DNA from: Nageia nagi
Taxonomy: Eukaryota; Pinophyta
DNA: 64,000 nt
Assembly: GCA_050084985.1 (NCBI GenBank)
Contig: JBITNC010000001.1
Coordinates: 33,790,001 to 33,854,000, forward strand
Direction: 5' to 3'
Part shown: positions 37,291-49,338 of the stretch, one piece after another
Numbering within the stretch: position 1 is the stretch's first letter
Layout: the number at the start of each line of letters is the position of its first letter
The notes under the pieces: model-generated
Database searches by the model: none
What the model was told of the DNA's origin: nothing
Seen by the model: only the letters and a program-made list of their open reading frames with translations
Translations under genes and position numbers: made by a program

Positions 37291-38439
37291 TATTGGGTTG
37301 GTTGGATGGATGTATTTGTAAAGAAAATGTAGCACCTTTTTATTAATATATATTCAAGATATATTATTATTTATGCTTAAATGTGAAAAGAATGGCTATG
37401 TGACTTTGATTTTTAAGTTATTGTTTTATTTTGAGTTATCCAATATGAAAATAATTGATGTTAAATGTTTAATTATAAGTTTTTATAGATAATTAATGGA
37501 TGAAATGAACTAATTATTATGCTAATGGACTTAATTATATATAAAAAACTAGAACAAGCTTAATAGGGGTGCTGGTCTTTTTGAGACATTATGGGTTCTA
37601 GTTTTGCTTTAATTGGTCATGTCTATAGGTAGGGTAAAAATTTTATGATTTGAACACCTAAAACATAGGTCTTGTTAGGTATATGTGAATGTAAATTTTA
37701 AGGCAAAAATGAACTTGAATGATAAAAATAAATTTATTATTAAATTTTGATTTGACATAATATTTAAAGCATTATCATGGCCGATAGATAATGGAAAAGT
37801 ATTACATGTGCTAAAAAATCTATAAGGAACCCAACATGAGAATTGGATTTATAAATAGAAATAAATGTAGTGACAACATTTTTATCACCAATTTGACCTC
37901 CCCTAAAGGTTTGGGTAAAGATAAACTATGATAGGTAGGAAAAAATATGAATTGTGCATGAGGTAAATAGTTGTCAATAGGTACCTAGTGGAGTTTTTCT
38001 TAATAAATGACAAAGAAACACTTAAATAGATTATAGTTGACTAATAAGGTACTATGGATGGCCTAAACATACTGATATTTTCTAGATATTATGAAGGAAG
38101 ATGAGCCTGTGTGCTAGTGTCAGCATTAGCTCTAGGTTACAAAGGGATAGGGGGATTATTGGCTAACAATTTATAGATGCCCCAAGTATGGATGAGGTAA
38201 TGAATAAAGGTATTGATGGATGCAAATTTCTAAGGGATGTTTGATAATAAAAATAAAATAATGAAACCTATGCTACTACTATATATCAAAGTAACTATAC
38301 ATGACAAGAGCATGAACAAAAATATGCACCTTTTTTTCATGTTAGAGTGATGTTACCAATGAAATTTATGCTTGTATTTAATGATTTAGCTTTAAAAAAA
38401 TTAAGTAAAGGATTGATGAATATTCCTATGTTCTTGTTC
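37291..38439. other. Element E region where pol would be expected; none seen
   Basis: About 1.1 kb between the end of gag (minus strand) and the antisense gene. Neither strand shows protease, RT, RNase H or integrase motifs, and the space is too short for them. Confidence 0.55.
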
Positions 38440-39480
38440 TTCTCATTCTAAGGTCCCCATAATTGCTTTAGTTGATCATCTAAATTGGTATCTTTACATT
38501 ATAGAAAAGATAGATTCTTTTGATCAATCAAGTCCTAAATCATGTTAAGGAATGATACATAATATTTTATCGCATATCCTCATTATTTATTATATTCACA
38601 AAAATTATCTAACTTACACTCACTTGGCACATCTGCTATAAAGGATGGTTGAGCGATAGATTTAGGTGATGGAACTAACAATTTTCTCTTGATTAAAGAT
38701 TTTGTGACTTCATTAATGTCATCATGTATAAGTGTGAATTTCAATATAGAAAATGTTTGACATTCTATGTAAATTGATTTCTCATCTTTATCAGCTTTTA
38801 TAATTTCATTTGTTGTTACTAAGCATTATTATACTGATTCCACTTTGGGTACTATTTATGATTCTTATGACTATTGCTTTTTGTACTAATATTGAGGTTA
38901 TGAAGGTGACTTATCCCTTTTTTATTTTGATTCTGGTTTCCATTATCTATTTCTAATGTGAAACCTTTATTTTTTCAATAATGCCTATAGAAACTCATTG
39001 ATAGGTAATGTATGGTAGTCAAAACATTCTATTGTATACTTTGGTTGAAGAGCCTCAATGAAGGCTAAGATTTTCATACTATTTTAAGTCCAAAATATGG
39101 TAAATGACTCAATGGAATATCTTATTATTTACTTTAGGTCCATAAAATCACTAAATGTTACCCTTTTTGTAATGTGCATTTGATAATGATCATATAATAT
39201 AGTCTTTGATTATGCAAAGCTATCAATGCTAGCATGTGGTAACTTGCTAAACCATTATGTAGCTTCTTGTTTTAGAGATAAAGGAAATAAATTTGCATGC
39301 AAGTCATCATTCATAGTGATGAAGAAAATTTCATTGAAGAAAATACATAAATAAAGGCATGGATCAATTGTACCATCAAATTTTGTAAAATTCAAAGCTT
39401 TGTTAAAATACAATATAGTGGATCTAATTCTTAATATAAGGGATTATTATCTTCAATTTATTGAGGATCTAGACTTTGAT
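38440..39480 (-). pseudogene. Element E gag (decayed)
   Basis: Minus-strand reading gives the capsid entry NFTKFDGTIDPCLYL (about 39395-39350), the core LFPLSLKQEAT and WFSKLPHASIDSF (about 39290-39215), then TFSDFMDLK. Near the C-terminus a nucleocapsid-like block NFCEYNK, then YYVSFLNMI and DLIDQKNL (about 38620-38490) resembles the C-terminal block of Tat gag (compare F at about 61980). Stops throughout. No protease follows. Confidence 0.65.
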
Positions 39481-41190
39481 ATTTTTTTTATTTTCAAGAT
39501 TTTTTGCTATAGACCCTCAAATCTCTTTGGAGTTATCATTTGTAATGTTGTTTCTAAACTTGGCATTGGTATAATTGCTTAAATATTTTCCCTTACATTT
39601 TTGAATGGTTGCTCTAAATTTTATCTCTATTTGAATATTGGTAATTATTATTTAGGGTTGAAGACTTCAAAAGCTCTAGTTTTATCATTTCTATTACATA
39701 TAATATTATGCAAAGTTATTGAAACTAACCATTCTTTGTTAGTATGAGGCATTAATATCATGTTCTCCCTATTACACTCTAGAAAATTTGCACATTTGAT
39801 GTCATTTTATTTTTGATTCCATACAATAATGGGATGCATGGCTTGAGCAAGCAGTATATCGATATCTTCTTCCTGATATTTTCATTCATCTATGATAGGA
39901 TATTGGACTAGTCACTTTGAAACAATCCTATTTTAGTTTTGTAATCACTTTAAAATTTTTGAAACAACCACTTATAATATGATATTTTTTCTAGTATAAT
40001 CATATTTTGAATGGTAATCTCATCTACTAAATGAAAAAATTTGGACTTGATCACATTACCTTTCTTTGACCAATCTAGATATGGCATATCAACCTCTTCA
40101 AGAATTTTGTTGATCTCTTCATACTTTGTAGGATCTTCTTGATCACACTCATATTAAAAAAATATATTGTATCCTCATTAAATTCTTGAACCTATTCGTC
40201 CTATTTGTTTTGGTCATCTTGGTTAACTATATCATCAATATTGTTTGCAAGGATTAGGCTATCAACTTGAGTTTCATAATAAAGAAAAGCTTGTAATCTT
40301 TTAGGTTAAGTAATGTTCTTACTAAAATTATCGATTAGGCTAATAATATCTTATTGAATACCTATTTTCACATCTAGCACAAAGATAACTAGATAAATTA
40401 AAATCATTGTTTCTTATTAAGGCTTAGCATCCATGATAAGGTTAGCACCAACATTGATGTGGGAGTTCATGCTAGGATCTAGTAAGATAAATGGGAAAAA
40501 CTTGGCATAGGTACATACCTATTTGTGAAGAATCCTAAATTATTATTACTTAGTGTGAGATTCATATCATTAGGAGTTATATGTAGATTTTACCTATTAG
40601 AATGCCAAATGTTTTGTTGCTTTACCACTTCTTCATATTCAAGTGCATCAATTGCATATGCTTTCTCCTCAACTGGTAGCCCACTAAGAATCTTAATGAA
40701 CTTTGCTATTTTCTTTGAAACTTATAACTTTCATAAATACTTCATCGTCACTTAATTATGCAATGATGTCTTCTTTATTTGTAAGAGGAGGTTGTTGATT
40801 TGGTGAGGTATGATACCCAACATTATCAGAATTAACTCTTTGATTTACTATCTTCACAAAACTATCAAAGCTTTTTTAAAAATCTCTTTATTTGAAGTAA
40901 TTTCACTAGAATCTTTGGTTATATATTCTTATACATCTATATATGGTTGTTTTGTATGAATTCTCTCACTTTATCTTTGAACCACCTTTGGTCTATCAAA
41001 TTTTCTTCTTTTGAGAGTTTTTTTAGCTATAGGTTAGTAGGAATATGTGCTTTTTCATTATTAGTAACAAAAACTACCTTAGGAATATAATATGTAAATA
41101 AAAATTTTAACAAGTTTGATATTATGGTAGAATTATAGGTTCAAAAGCACTTTTATTCTACCCCTAATTATGAGAAAGGAAAAGCTATAA
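39481..41190. other. Element E leader and gag N-terminal region
   Basis: Lies between the PBS and the recognisable gag core. Minus-strand reading is coding-like in places, but I could not fix a start or a domain. Confidence 0.4.
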
Positions 41191-41191
41191 A

Positions 41192-41203
41192 TAGGTGGGT
41201 GTC
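41192..41203 (-). other. Element E primer binding site candidate (decayed)
   Basis: Minus strand TTGACACCCACC lies just inside the 5' LTR. It differs from TTGGCGCCCACC, the type found in Tat/Ogre elements, by two G-to-A changes, one of them in a CpG. Confidence 0.5.
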
Positions 41204-41207
41204 AATA

Positions 41208-42021
41208 TGTTGATATGTGTCTTAGTACACTAGTATTTTGGCCTAAATGCACTAAATACAAGTAAATATTTAAGTATATAATATATAAGCTAATTAACTC
41301 AAACAAACATACATGAATAAAATATAAATAAGAGTATTGTAGTGCACTAGCAAAATTACAAATTACATTGATATCAAGATGTAAAATGAATGCTTATACT
41401 AAAGAGATAGAATAAAGTGTAAGATAAATACCTATGTATGCTTACCTATGTTGTGACTAAAAATATGCAAGATGAAATTTTTGAAGAGAGGTAACCTTGG
41501 AGTGTGAAACCCATGGCCAACAAAAAAAAAGAATACTAGCATGAGTGCTAGGCTCCAAAAACTTAGCATGAACACACACTTTAGCATGGGCACTAGCATT
41601 CCAATAGAATGAGGTCCATAAAAAAAGATCGATTACGATAGATATGTTGAAAAGTTGAACCAAGCATATGATCATGAAGATGGATAACATATATTTGCTT
41701 GAGTGATAACAAGATTCTAATCTCAATAGGTAATGTTTAGAAACACCCAAGTGTAGGTTATTGACTATCGATATGTAATCTTGAAATGCTTTTACCAAGT
41801 TAGAGATACTTATATTTATATCAGTGTGATATCACCATTTCAACCCTTATATGAAGGTTGAAGTTGTCTTGGTATAATTAACATAAAAATAAGAAAACAA
41901 CTTAAGAAATATGTGATAATAAGGTAAAATATAACTAAAATATGATAAATTATGATTAAACATGTATGTAAAGTTGCATATAAATGGGACCGTATTAGGG
42001 GACCACTTTTAGGTGTTAATA
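41208..42021 (-). repeat. Element E 5' LTR
   Basis: 814 bp partner of 32396-33192; followed by TSD GGTTG at 42022-42026. Confidence 0.85.
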
Positions 42022-42958
42022 GGTTGAATAAGTAGCCTTGAAATATTAGTATTTTTACTATGGGAAAACACAATGAATATGTTTTTCTATAGGGTGAAAA
42101 AACATAATAGATAGAAGTAAAAACTCAACAAATGAATGCAAAATATGAATTAAATATTCCTTATATTTATATAAATATAAATTACATGATATAAATGAGG
42201 ATTATAGACTACATGCTTTAGAAATACAAACTTGGTAGTTCTCCATATATAGAATGTGTTGGTATAGTGCAACCAAGGAACCTAACACCACCATGGAAAA
42301 AATAATAGTCATATGGTATTTAGTGGTTTGAATGAACAAGAACCACACTATTGTAAGGATTAATAAAATCATTAATTGGGTAGATATCATGGATCCCCAA
42401 TAAGGCCATAAAGGCAATATAGGGTTCCATGGGGCACTCATGGGATGCTGAAAAGAATCACACACCTCTCTCAATACCATAGGTGAAAGAGGCTCTAGTT
42501 GAGCTATAATGGTGAATATGAAATTACAATGAAACTTATGGCTATGTTAATATCATCCATATATAGAAACATAAAATCCACAAGCATGGAGATTATGTAT
42601 TAGAGAAGAGTATACATAGTGGTTTGAGGACTGATGGTGTTGTAAGAAAGCATTACAAGAGATAGGTGTTGGAGTATTGAATATAGTAGGAATGTGGATG
42701 GTACTCCATGCTTACCCACATGAAGTAATATTAAAAGAATCTAATCATATTTTGTTGGATATGTTGGAGTAGGTGGAGTATAGGGAGACATACATATCTT
42801 CACCAAATACATTGCAATTTGTATTGGAGGGTATGTCTATGATGAGAAATTTTAAAATATGAATCCCTTTTATCATTTTACATCAAATTAAAATTTTCCA
42901 AGAGTTCTAAATAAAAAATTTAAAATATTAAAAATTTAGGAAGAAATAAATTCTTTCA

Positions 42959-43215
42959 TTCTCCCCCTTAGTGTGAAATTATTTTAACTCCATTGAAAAA
43001 GATGATGATATCTCATGGGGTTTCACCAATAAAAGGTTCATTGAATCCATTTATATTAATTTATATCTAATATAATGTTATAATTTTGAGGTTCATTAGA
43101 ATTCAAGACTATCAAATCACATGATTAGGCTTTGATTCCATATGAAGAATTAATGGTTAGCAAACTTTTAAGTGCCAATGAATGGCTTCAAATGTTGCCA
43201 AAATATGATACCAAA
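42959..43215 (-). repeat. X array internal region 2
   Basis: Counterpart of 31135-31395: purine tract (minus strand CTAAGGGGGAGAA) at 42971-42959, PBS-like TTGGTATCATATTT at 43213-43200. No coding potential. Confidence 0.5.
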
Positions 43216-43713
43216 CTTTGCCTTTATAACTAAAGGATTTGAAGATCTAACTAACCTATATTTATGTGAGGAATCCATTGATCTATAGTTAAGTTTGATG
43301 ATGCTCCAACATTCTAGTGAATTCCATTGTTGATATGAAGTGTGAGAAAACATTATTGTAAAGATTGACCTAGTCATGAATTTTAAATAGTAAAAATACC
43401 AAATAATCATACATGGTTGGATAAAGGTTAAAGATACATTTCCAATGAGAACTCACGTACCTCGAATGAATATGTATATCTCTAGAGATATGCATTTCAA
43501 GTTAAGCCACCAAAATTGCTAGAAATATGTCAACTAGGAAATATGGTGACCAATGTAAATGTGATGACCAAGTTACCAAAAAAAAATTTAGAAATGTATA
43601 ACTTATGATATATGGTTGGAAATTTATTATAGATACCTTTCCAAAAATATATGCTATAAAAAAATGGATTATCATATCTATAGCAAATCAGATTTGAAGT
43701 TTAGATTGTTAAG
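43216..43713 (-). repeat. X array LTR-like unit 3, truncated by F
   Basis: Aligns with the left parts of units 1 and 2 (for example ctaggaaatatggtgaccaatgtaaatgtgatg at about 43531) and stops near 43713, where element F begins. Confidence 0.55.
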
Positions 43714-44598
43714 TGTTAGTCAGAAAATCAACCTTGTTAGCAAATAAGACAAATACAGTTAATACAAACTAAAATTTTATTAATTTTTTGGAAGATCTCA
43801 GTATTACAAATTTTAGATCACTAGATTCAGTTGCTTTATGAAAGGGATTTTTTCAAATGCATGTATAAAATAGGTTGTTCAAGTATATGGATGGAAGGTT
43901 ATTGACAACCCTTATTGGAATGCTAATGACTAAGGTGGAATGTTGATGCTCGATATCAAGTCATTGGTGTTTCTGTAACTTTGAATTTTTTAATTGATTT
44001 GAATTGCTTTCTTAGGTTCTATATTTTTATCATCTATATCTATGATGCCTTTAAATTTTGCTACATCTTAACACATATGGACCCTACACATATTCTCAAA
44101 CAACACATTAAAATATACCTGTACTTTTTTGAAATCTTAACATAAGGAAGAAAGGCATATAACAATAATCAAACTAAAATCAACCTCATAGTTCTATATT
44201 CATTTTAGCAGCATAATTCTACTTTAATTTTCCTTGATCCTTTATTATCTATTTGCCTCATGTATTTATAGATTTTTTTAATGGGCATTTGTGGAATTCT
44301 AGAAGACTAAGAAGGGGGAGTCAATGTTTATCACTAGCTTGAAATAACCAAAGGGATTTTGCATTTGGTGATAATGTAGGTAATGACTAACCCTCTCTAT
44401 CCATACTTTTGTGAAGAGGATGAAACTTACATTTCATCTTCTATTTTTTGAGTTTTGATTTTTCTATTGCAGAGTCATTGACAATCCTAAGCGAACATCG
44501 ATAAACTAAACTAATTTCCAATGATTATGGTCTAATCATTGGAATTTTAAGTATTTTGATTTTTTAATGTATAAGCGGATCATATTTTGGTGTCTACA
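43714..44598 (-). repeat. Element F 3' LTR (inferred limits)
   Basis: Minus strand starts TGTAGACACCAAAATATG at 44598, right after an A-rich purine tract, like B. The other end is set at TGTTAGTCAG (43714), where homology to the X array ends. No partner LTR is in the window to confirm. Confidence 0.55.
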
Positions 44599-44619
44599 TT
44601 TTACTTTTTTTGAATTATT
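44599..44619 (-). other. Element F polypurine tract
   Basis: Minus strand AATAATTCAAAAAAAGTAAAA immediately before TGTAGACACC; closely similar to the tract of B. Confidence 0.6.
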
Positions 44620-45737
44620 AATCAAATATGAGGTTAATTGTTCAAAAACATAGAATGGGAAGCTTTAAATTATTATTTTATCTAATTGTCTTTAAGGATT
44701 TTTGTAATAGAAATTTTGACTCAATTTATTATATAATTCGAAATTTTGATCTATCAAATTATGATAAAATGTGTTTTCATTTAACATTTGATGTGTTTTG
44801 AAAACAAATTTGGATATATTTTAGAAATGACTATTTTTAGTATGACAATGTGTTGAGCTTGTGTGACAATTGCATGACATTTATGTTATGTCATTTTGTA
44901 TGTCTAAGCACACATACCATATAATTATTTCTTTAGTATATGGGTTTTTGATGATGTTTTCCTTTATCCCAACAACAAGGTTTTAGGATAATCTTATGTA
45001 ACAATGATTTATCACTTTTTACCATTTTTGATATTTGCCAAATCAACAATATCTTAAGAAATATTATCAAAATATTTTGCATATGGAGCTTAAGTTTCCT
45101 AGAAAAAATATAATCATAACCCCCCCTTTTTTTAGTTTGCTTAAATTACTGGTAGTAGAATTAAAACATTGGCATTTGTTAATGAATCATTGATGTATGC
45201 TATTCAGTTATCAACATTCCATGCTACAAGATTATAAAAAGAAAAGGTCTAAATTTCATTATTACTTTCTATCTTATTTTGTCATTTTCTTATCTGATAG
45301 GTATCATTTATTCTTCATACTTTTTATTGTGTTATTACCTATCAGTACTTGACAAGACGATCATGTCTCCATGTCATCTCTCCATTAGCCATTCTTGACC
45401 TATTTGAGAAGAGGTAGGGTTCTAAAGTAACTTACTTTTTAATTTTTTCTTATATCTAATATTTTAATCATTTTGTTTTAATTTTTTAGTTATAAAATAC
45501 AATAATTAGGTACTTAAAATGTTTCCATCAATTTAGAATATAATTTAGATTTTTCTTTTTATTTATTGTGATAAATTCTCAAACCCTCGATCATGATCAT
45601 TGGCTAGAGCCAAAGGGTTTTAGGGTCATCGATGTTTATATGTCAAATGCTAATGATTCTATAACACTAGAATTTGAATGTCGATGTTTTATGTTGAATC
45701 ACCCATTTTTTTAAAGTTAAGTTTTATGAATTTGTAG
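44620..45737. other. Element F spacer, possible 5' part of the antisense gene
   Basis: No domain seen. A T-rich stretch ends in tttgtag at 45737, a plausible splice acceptor for the PMD-like exon that follows; an upstream exon could lie near 45360-45420 but cannot be fixed. Confidence 0.35.
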
Positions 45738-47760
45738 GTTTGAGACATTTTCAAGCCTCATGGTAGATACCCTTTTATCATCCAAGTGGGTAGGGAGTTT
45801 TTGGATCTTGCTGATCACATATTTTTTAGGATGATTGGATTTGGTGTGGGCCCATATATGGGTCACATTCATTAGGAGTATCCTTTATTGTAGCTTTTTT
45901 AGATAGATGGGATGCTCATACTTTGACTTTTCATCTCCTTACTAGGGAGATGATGATCACTATAGAGGAAATTCATCGATTATATAGACTAACTATCCAT
46001 GGTTAGAGGATATAGCATGTGGTAGATAGAGCTAGAGCTTTGCTAGCGATTTCATACCTTATGGAGCAAATAGAGTTGATACTATTATTTTAAGATTATT
46101 TTTGGAGGGATTTGATACTACCAATATTGGATGGAGGATCATATGGGAGCTATACATTTTTCATATTTAATAGGATTAGTTTAGTGTCATGCTCTCCAGA
46201 TATATGGTAGGAGATTCCCATGGTCACATTTACCAATTATAGCAGATATGATGTAGCATGAGATAGTGTATGCTTGGGTGCCTACACTATTAGCTCAAAT
46301 TTATAGAGAGCTATTTTTTTATTCTCAAGGGCCTCATGCTCATTATCAATTACTATCACTTTGTAGGCATGGGATTATAACATATTATTATAGCTCACCC
46401 TTTAGGCTTACCTATGGTTGTTTTGGTAGCCATTTGGAGTATGAGGTAGGCATCATTTGTGTGTGATGATTTTTATGTTTTTCCATTAGATGGCATTAGG
46501 CAAGATGTGGCCTATTATTGTCATATCCTAACTTAGTTAGTTTAGATAGGTGAGTTTAGACATTTATCATTTATATCCATATTTGGCAATCTTGTAGGGG
46601 AGATACTAGTATTTAGTAATCTATTCATTAATTTATTGAGTGGTAGATGGATAGATTTTCTTGAGTTTTTTCAATTTGAGAGAGTACATTGCTAGTTTGG
46701 TTTAGTTTAGGACATTCCACCTTCACCAATGCTATATCAACATGAGGGTACCATCCTAGTGTATGGTGTTCAGTCTTTAGTGTATACAAAGCCAGATTCT
46801 ACTTAGGAGGAGGAATTGACTAAGGATGATATTGGGGTAGATGATATTGGTGTCATTCAAGAGTTTAGAGCTTGGTGGCATATTGAGTTAGAGGGTGGTG
46901 ATGATGATGGAGAGGGTAGACATGTTTGTTAGTGCATTTATGATATTAAGGAGGTGGGTGTAGCTATAGGTGAGGTAGTAGTAGGTGAGGGAGAGGAGAG
47001 GATGATATATTCTACTAAGGATTTTATTCTAGAGAAGAGAGCAATGAGTCCATCTAAGGAGGGAGTTACCCCAAGTAGAGATGATGATGATAGAGATGAT
47101 ATCTTAACAACTCAAATTCCTAGTATTAATACTTTACTAGGTGATATTTATGAGCTTAGATATAAATTGGCATAGGCCAACTCATGCATGTATTGATATA
47201 GAGCCAAGTGGGATCAGTATCATAGAGAGGGATGAGGCTCATACATCACTATAGGGAGCTTAGGCTCGTTAAATAGGAGTAGCACCTACTCTTGGGGGTA
47301 CAGAGAGTAGATATTTAGCATTTATTTATGGTATTTATTAGTTGATAGATTATCATAGTATTTAAACTTGGTTGATAGGTGTACTAGCATTTTCCCCTGG
47401 AGTATAGTATCCTATACCTCCATTGAGTTATATGCCTATTTACTTGTCTACATATTATGATGGTAGTAGTTCTTAGAGGATAATAGGTTCTATAGGTAGG
47501 ATAGTGAGATCAAGAGCCTCTCTTAGTAGGGGTACTACACCTTGGGCATCCTCCTAGGGTATTGTGAGGTTTTTAGAGTTATGAGGGGCTACATGGCCAA
47601 CCAATCCTATAGGGTTTGTTAGTGCTACTCCTCCTGGTCATGACACTAGAGAAATGAGTAGATAGTGGAGAGATTGCAATAGTTCTCAAGGTCAGGGTAT
47701 TGGTTAGAGTAGTCCTTAAGGAGGATCTAGTGGTTGGGGTAGTCCATGAGGATGCCCATA
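45738..47760 (+). pseudogene. Antisense PMD-like gene of element F (decayed)
   Basis: Plus strand, opposite to gag-pol of F. Blocks: EFLDLADHIFFRMIGFGVGP (45798-45857), then one frame change and AFLDRWDAHTLTFHLLTREM (45892-45951) followed by MITIEEIHRLYRLTIHG (about 45955-46002), the diagnostic PMD signature. Downstream DRARALLAISYLMEQIEL continues the domain. After about 46800 the sequence is acidic (46850-47170, with DDDDRDD), then Gly/Ser-rich near 47680-47755 (SGWGSP). Many stops. Same relative position and orientation as in A and E. PMD proteins are known in plant nuclei and in transposons; the role here is unknown. Confidence 0.65.
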
Positions 47761-49070
47761 TTGTATTTTTATCATGATGATTAAAATATATACTTTATGA
47801 AATCATTTATTTTTATATGTTTATATTTTTTATGAGATGATGTAATTTGAGATGTTATGATTTGATATGTTATATGATTGAGTAGTTGAAGATATTTGGG
47901 ATGATGTCATGTTTAGTTTTATATTGGCATATAGGTATAGGATGATATGTTTTCTTATGATTATATATTCAAGTTTATGATGGTTTCATACATTGAACAA
48001 TGTTCAAATATTTTGATCCTATTATCATAAAGGTTATATAAAATACTAGATAATGAAATTTTTGTAAATAAACTTTTATAGGACATATTTTAAGTATAAT
48101 AGTATGAAATTAGATGCATCATTTTCCATTTCTTAGCTATGTATGTGTATAAATAAATATATGATAAGAAATGTTATACAAATATAAAGATAACTAGAAT
48201 AACAAGATCACTTATCAATTTAAATAATAATAAAGATGATTTTATATTGGGATATATGGATAATATTGATAACATAACATGATTAAAGAAAAAATCAATT
48301 AACTAGCTTTATCAATATTTTTTTATCTTTATTTATGCAATTAGAGATGATATAAAACATTGTTAGAATATCAAAAGTTTATCTTAAACTCATGTGTGCA
48401 TGGTGATATTCATTTACTTCTCTAGATATCCATAAATTAAATGTTTTTATAGCATAGTTTAAAGTCAATTCTCCTTATGTGCATATAGTGGTCCAAATTT
48501 TTTTTAACATGTTGCCTCTTCATTAGGTGTTCCCCATTGCTAGATAGGCATCCATATCCTTGATCAGGATTAACCCCTAGATCTCACTACAACCTTGCTC
48601 TATTGCTAGTCAAGCATCCATAGCCCTGATAGAGGATACTACAATGACCTAGGCATATAGTTTAGACTTCTTTTGTTTTTTGTCACTTTTTTTTTGCCTT
48701 GGGTTTGGGATGATGTGAAATAATGGGAGAATATTTCCTTTAAAATTATACTTCAAAACATTCAATGTCTATTTATTTTGAGATTTTAAATGTGAGAATA
48801 GTGTTTGAGTTCATGATATTTCAAATATATCAAACATGTTTGTCTATCATCTTAAATTGACTAAGATTCAGATATTAGATGTCATAATAGAAGCTAGAAT
48901 GATGATAATTTTAAACAATATTATGTTAATCATACATATACAATGTAATATGTGTACAAATGGTATATATGAATGGGGGAATATATAAATATAAATTGAT
49001 AAGTGATCTAAATCATTATGCTTTTCATCAAATAAGGATAACATTCCTTACTTTAATAATGGGATATATA
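47761..49070. other. Element F spacer left of element C
   Basis: AT-rich, no gene. Around 48530-48645 a phrase of about 35 bp (attgctagataggcatccat) is repeated once in degenerate form. Confidence 0.5.
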
Positions 49071-49075
49071 TAGGG
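49071..49075. other. Target site duplication of element C, left
   Basis: TAGGG, identical to 54872-54876. Confidence 0.92.
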
Positions 49076-49325
49076 TGTTAAAAACCATAATCTTATTATG
49101 GTATTTGTAAATATTTAGAAATTAGACATGTGTCAATGACAAGTGTCATTTGAAGTTAGTTAGAGAAATTCTAGCTTAGTGCTTAGGCAGGTAAATTAGT
49201 TAGGATGAGGTGTACACTTAGTTGCACCATTTTAGGAGTTTGTTAGTTAACCACTTTTATGGTCTATATATTTTAAATTATTCTTGAGTTAATATTATCT
49301 TGGAGTTTTATGATCCATTCCTGCA
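49076..49325 (+). repeat. Element C 5' LTR
   Basis: 250 bp, TGTTAAAAAC to ATTCCTGCA. Contains a TATA-like tctatatatttt at about 49263-49273. Confidence 0.93.
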
Positions 49326-49326
49326 T

Positions 49327-49338
49327 TGGTATCAGAGC
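49327..49338 (+). other. Element C primer binding site
   Basis: TGGTATCAGAGC, the standard copia site complementary to the initiator-methionine tRNA 3' end, one base after the LTR. Confidence 0.92.

Larger units (their letters stand above)
32396..42021 (-). mobile_element. Element E: Tat-like element with gag but no visible pol, plus antisense gene
   Basis: LTRs 32396-33192 and 41208-42021 with perfect TSD GGTTG. On the minus strand: LTR, PBS-like TTGACACCCACC (41203-41192), gag (about 39480-38440), no recognisable protease, RT or integrase, then a gene on the opposite strand (34740-37290), a purine tract (33206-33193) and the 3' LTR. LTR starts like TRTTGACACC, close to A, B and F. LTRs are only about 80% identical by eye. 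If it moved, it needed pol from a relative. Confidence 0.75.
31396..42958 (-). repeat. X array LTR-like unit 2 (contains E)
   Basis: Matches unit 1 on both sides of element E: tgatttgtga-ggttg (32381-32395) and ggttgaataagtagcc (42022 onward) together align to tgatgtgtagggtagaagaaatagtcc of unit 1 (about 28027). Minus-strand start TGAAAGAATTTATTTC at 42958. Confidence 0.55.
26835..43713 (-). repeat. X array: tandem 2.2-2.3 kb units, LTR-internal-LTR-like
   Basis: The block tataatttt..ggttcat..aattccacatgaagaattgatgg starts units at 26835, 31255 and 43080. Homology between units holds throughout (for example aagtcaccaa..ccttatgatatatggttgg at 27340, 31750 and 43560), once D and E are removed. 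Each unit has, on the minus strand, a PBS-like TTGGTATCAAAG (26967-26951; variants at 31395 and 43213). The first two have a purine tract AAGGGG(G)A before a TGAAGGAA/TGAAAGAA start (31134, 42958). Removing insertions gives LTR-like pieces of about 2.03 and 1.93 kb and internal pieces of about 260 bp. Units look roughly 70-75% alike, so the array is old. Confidence 0.65.
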
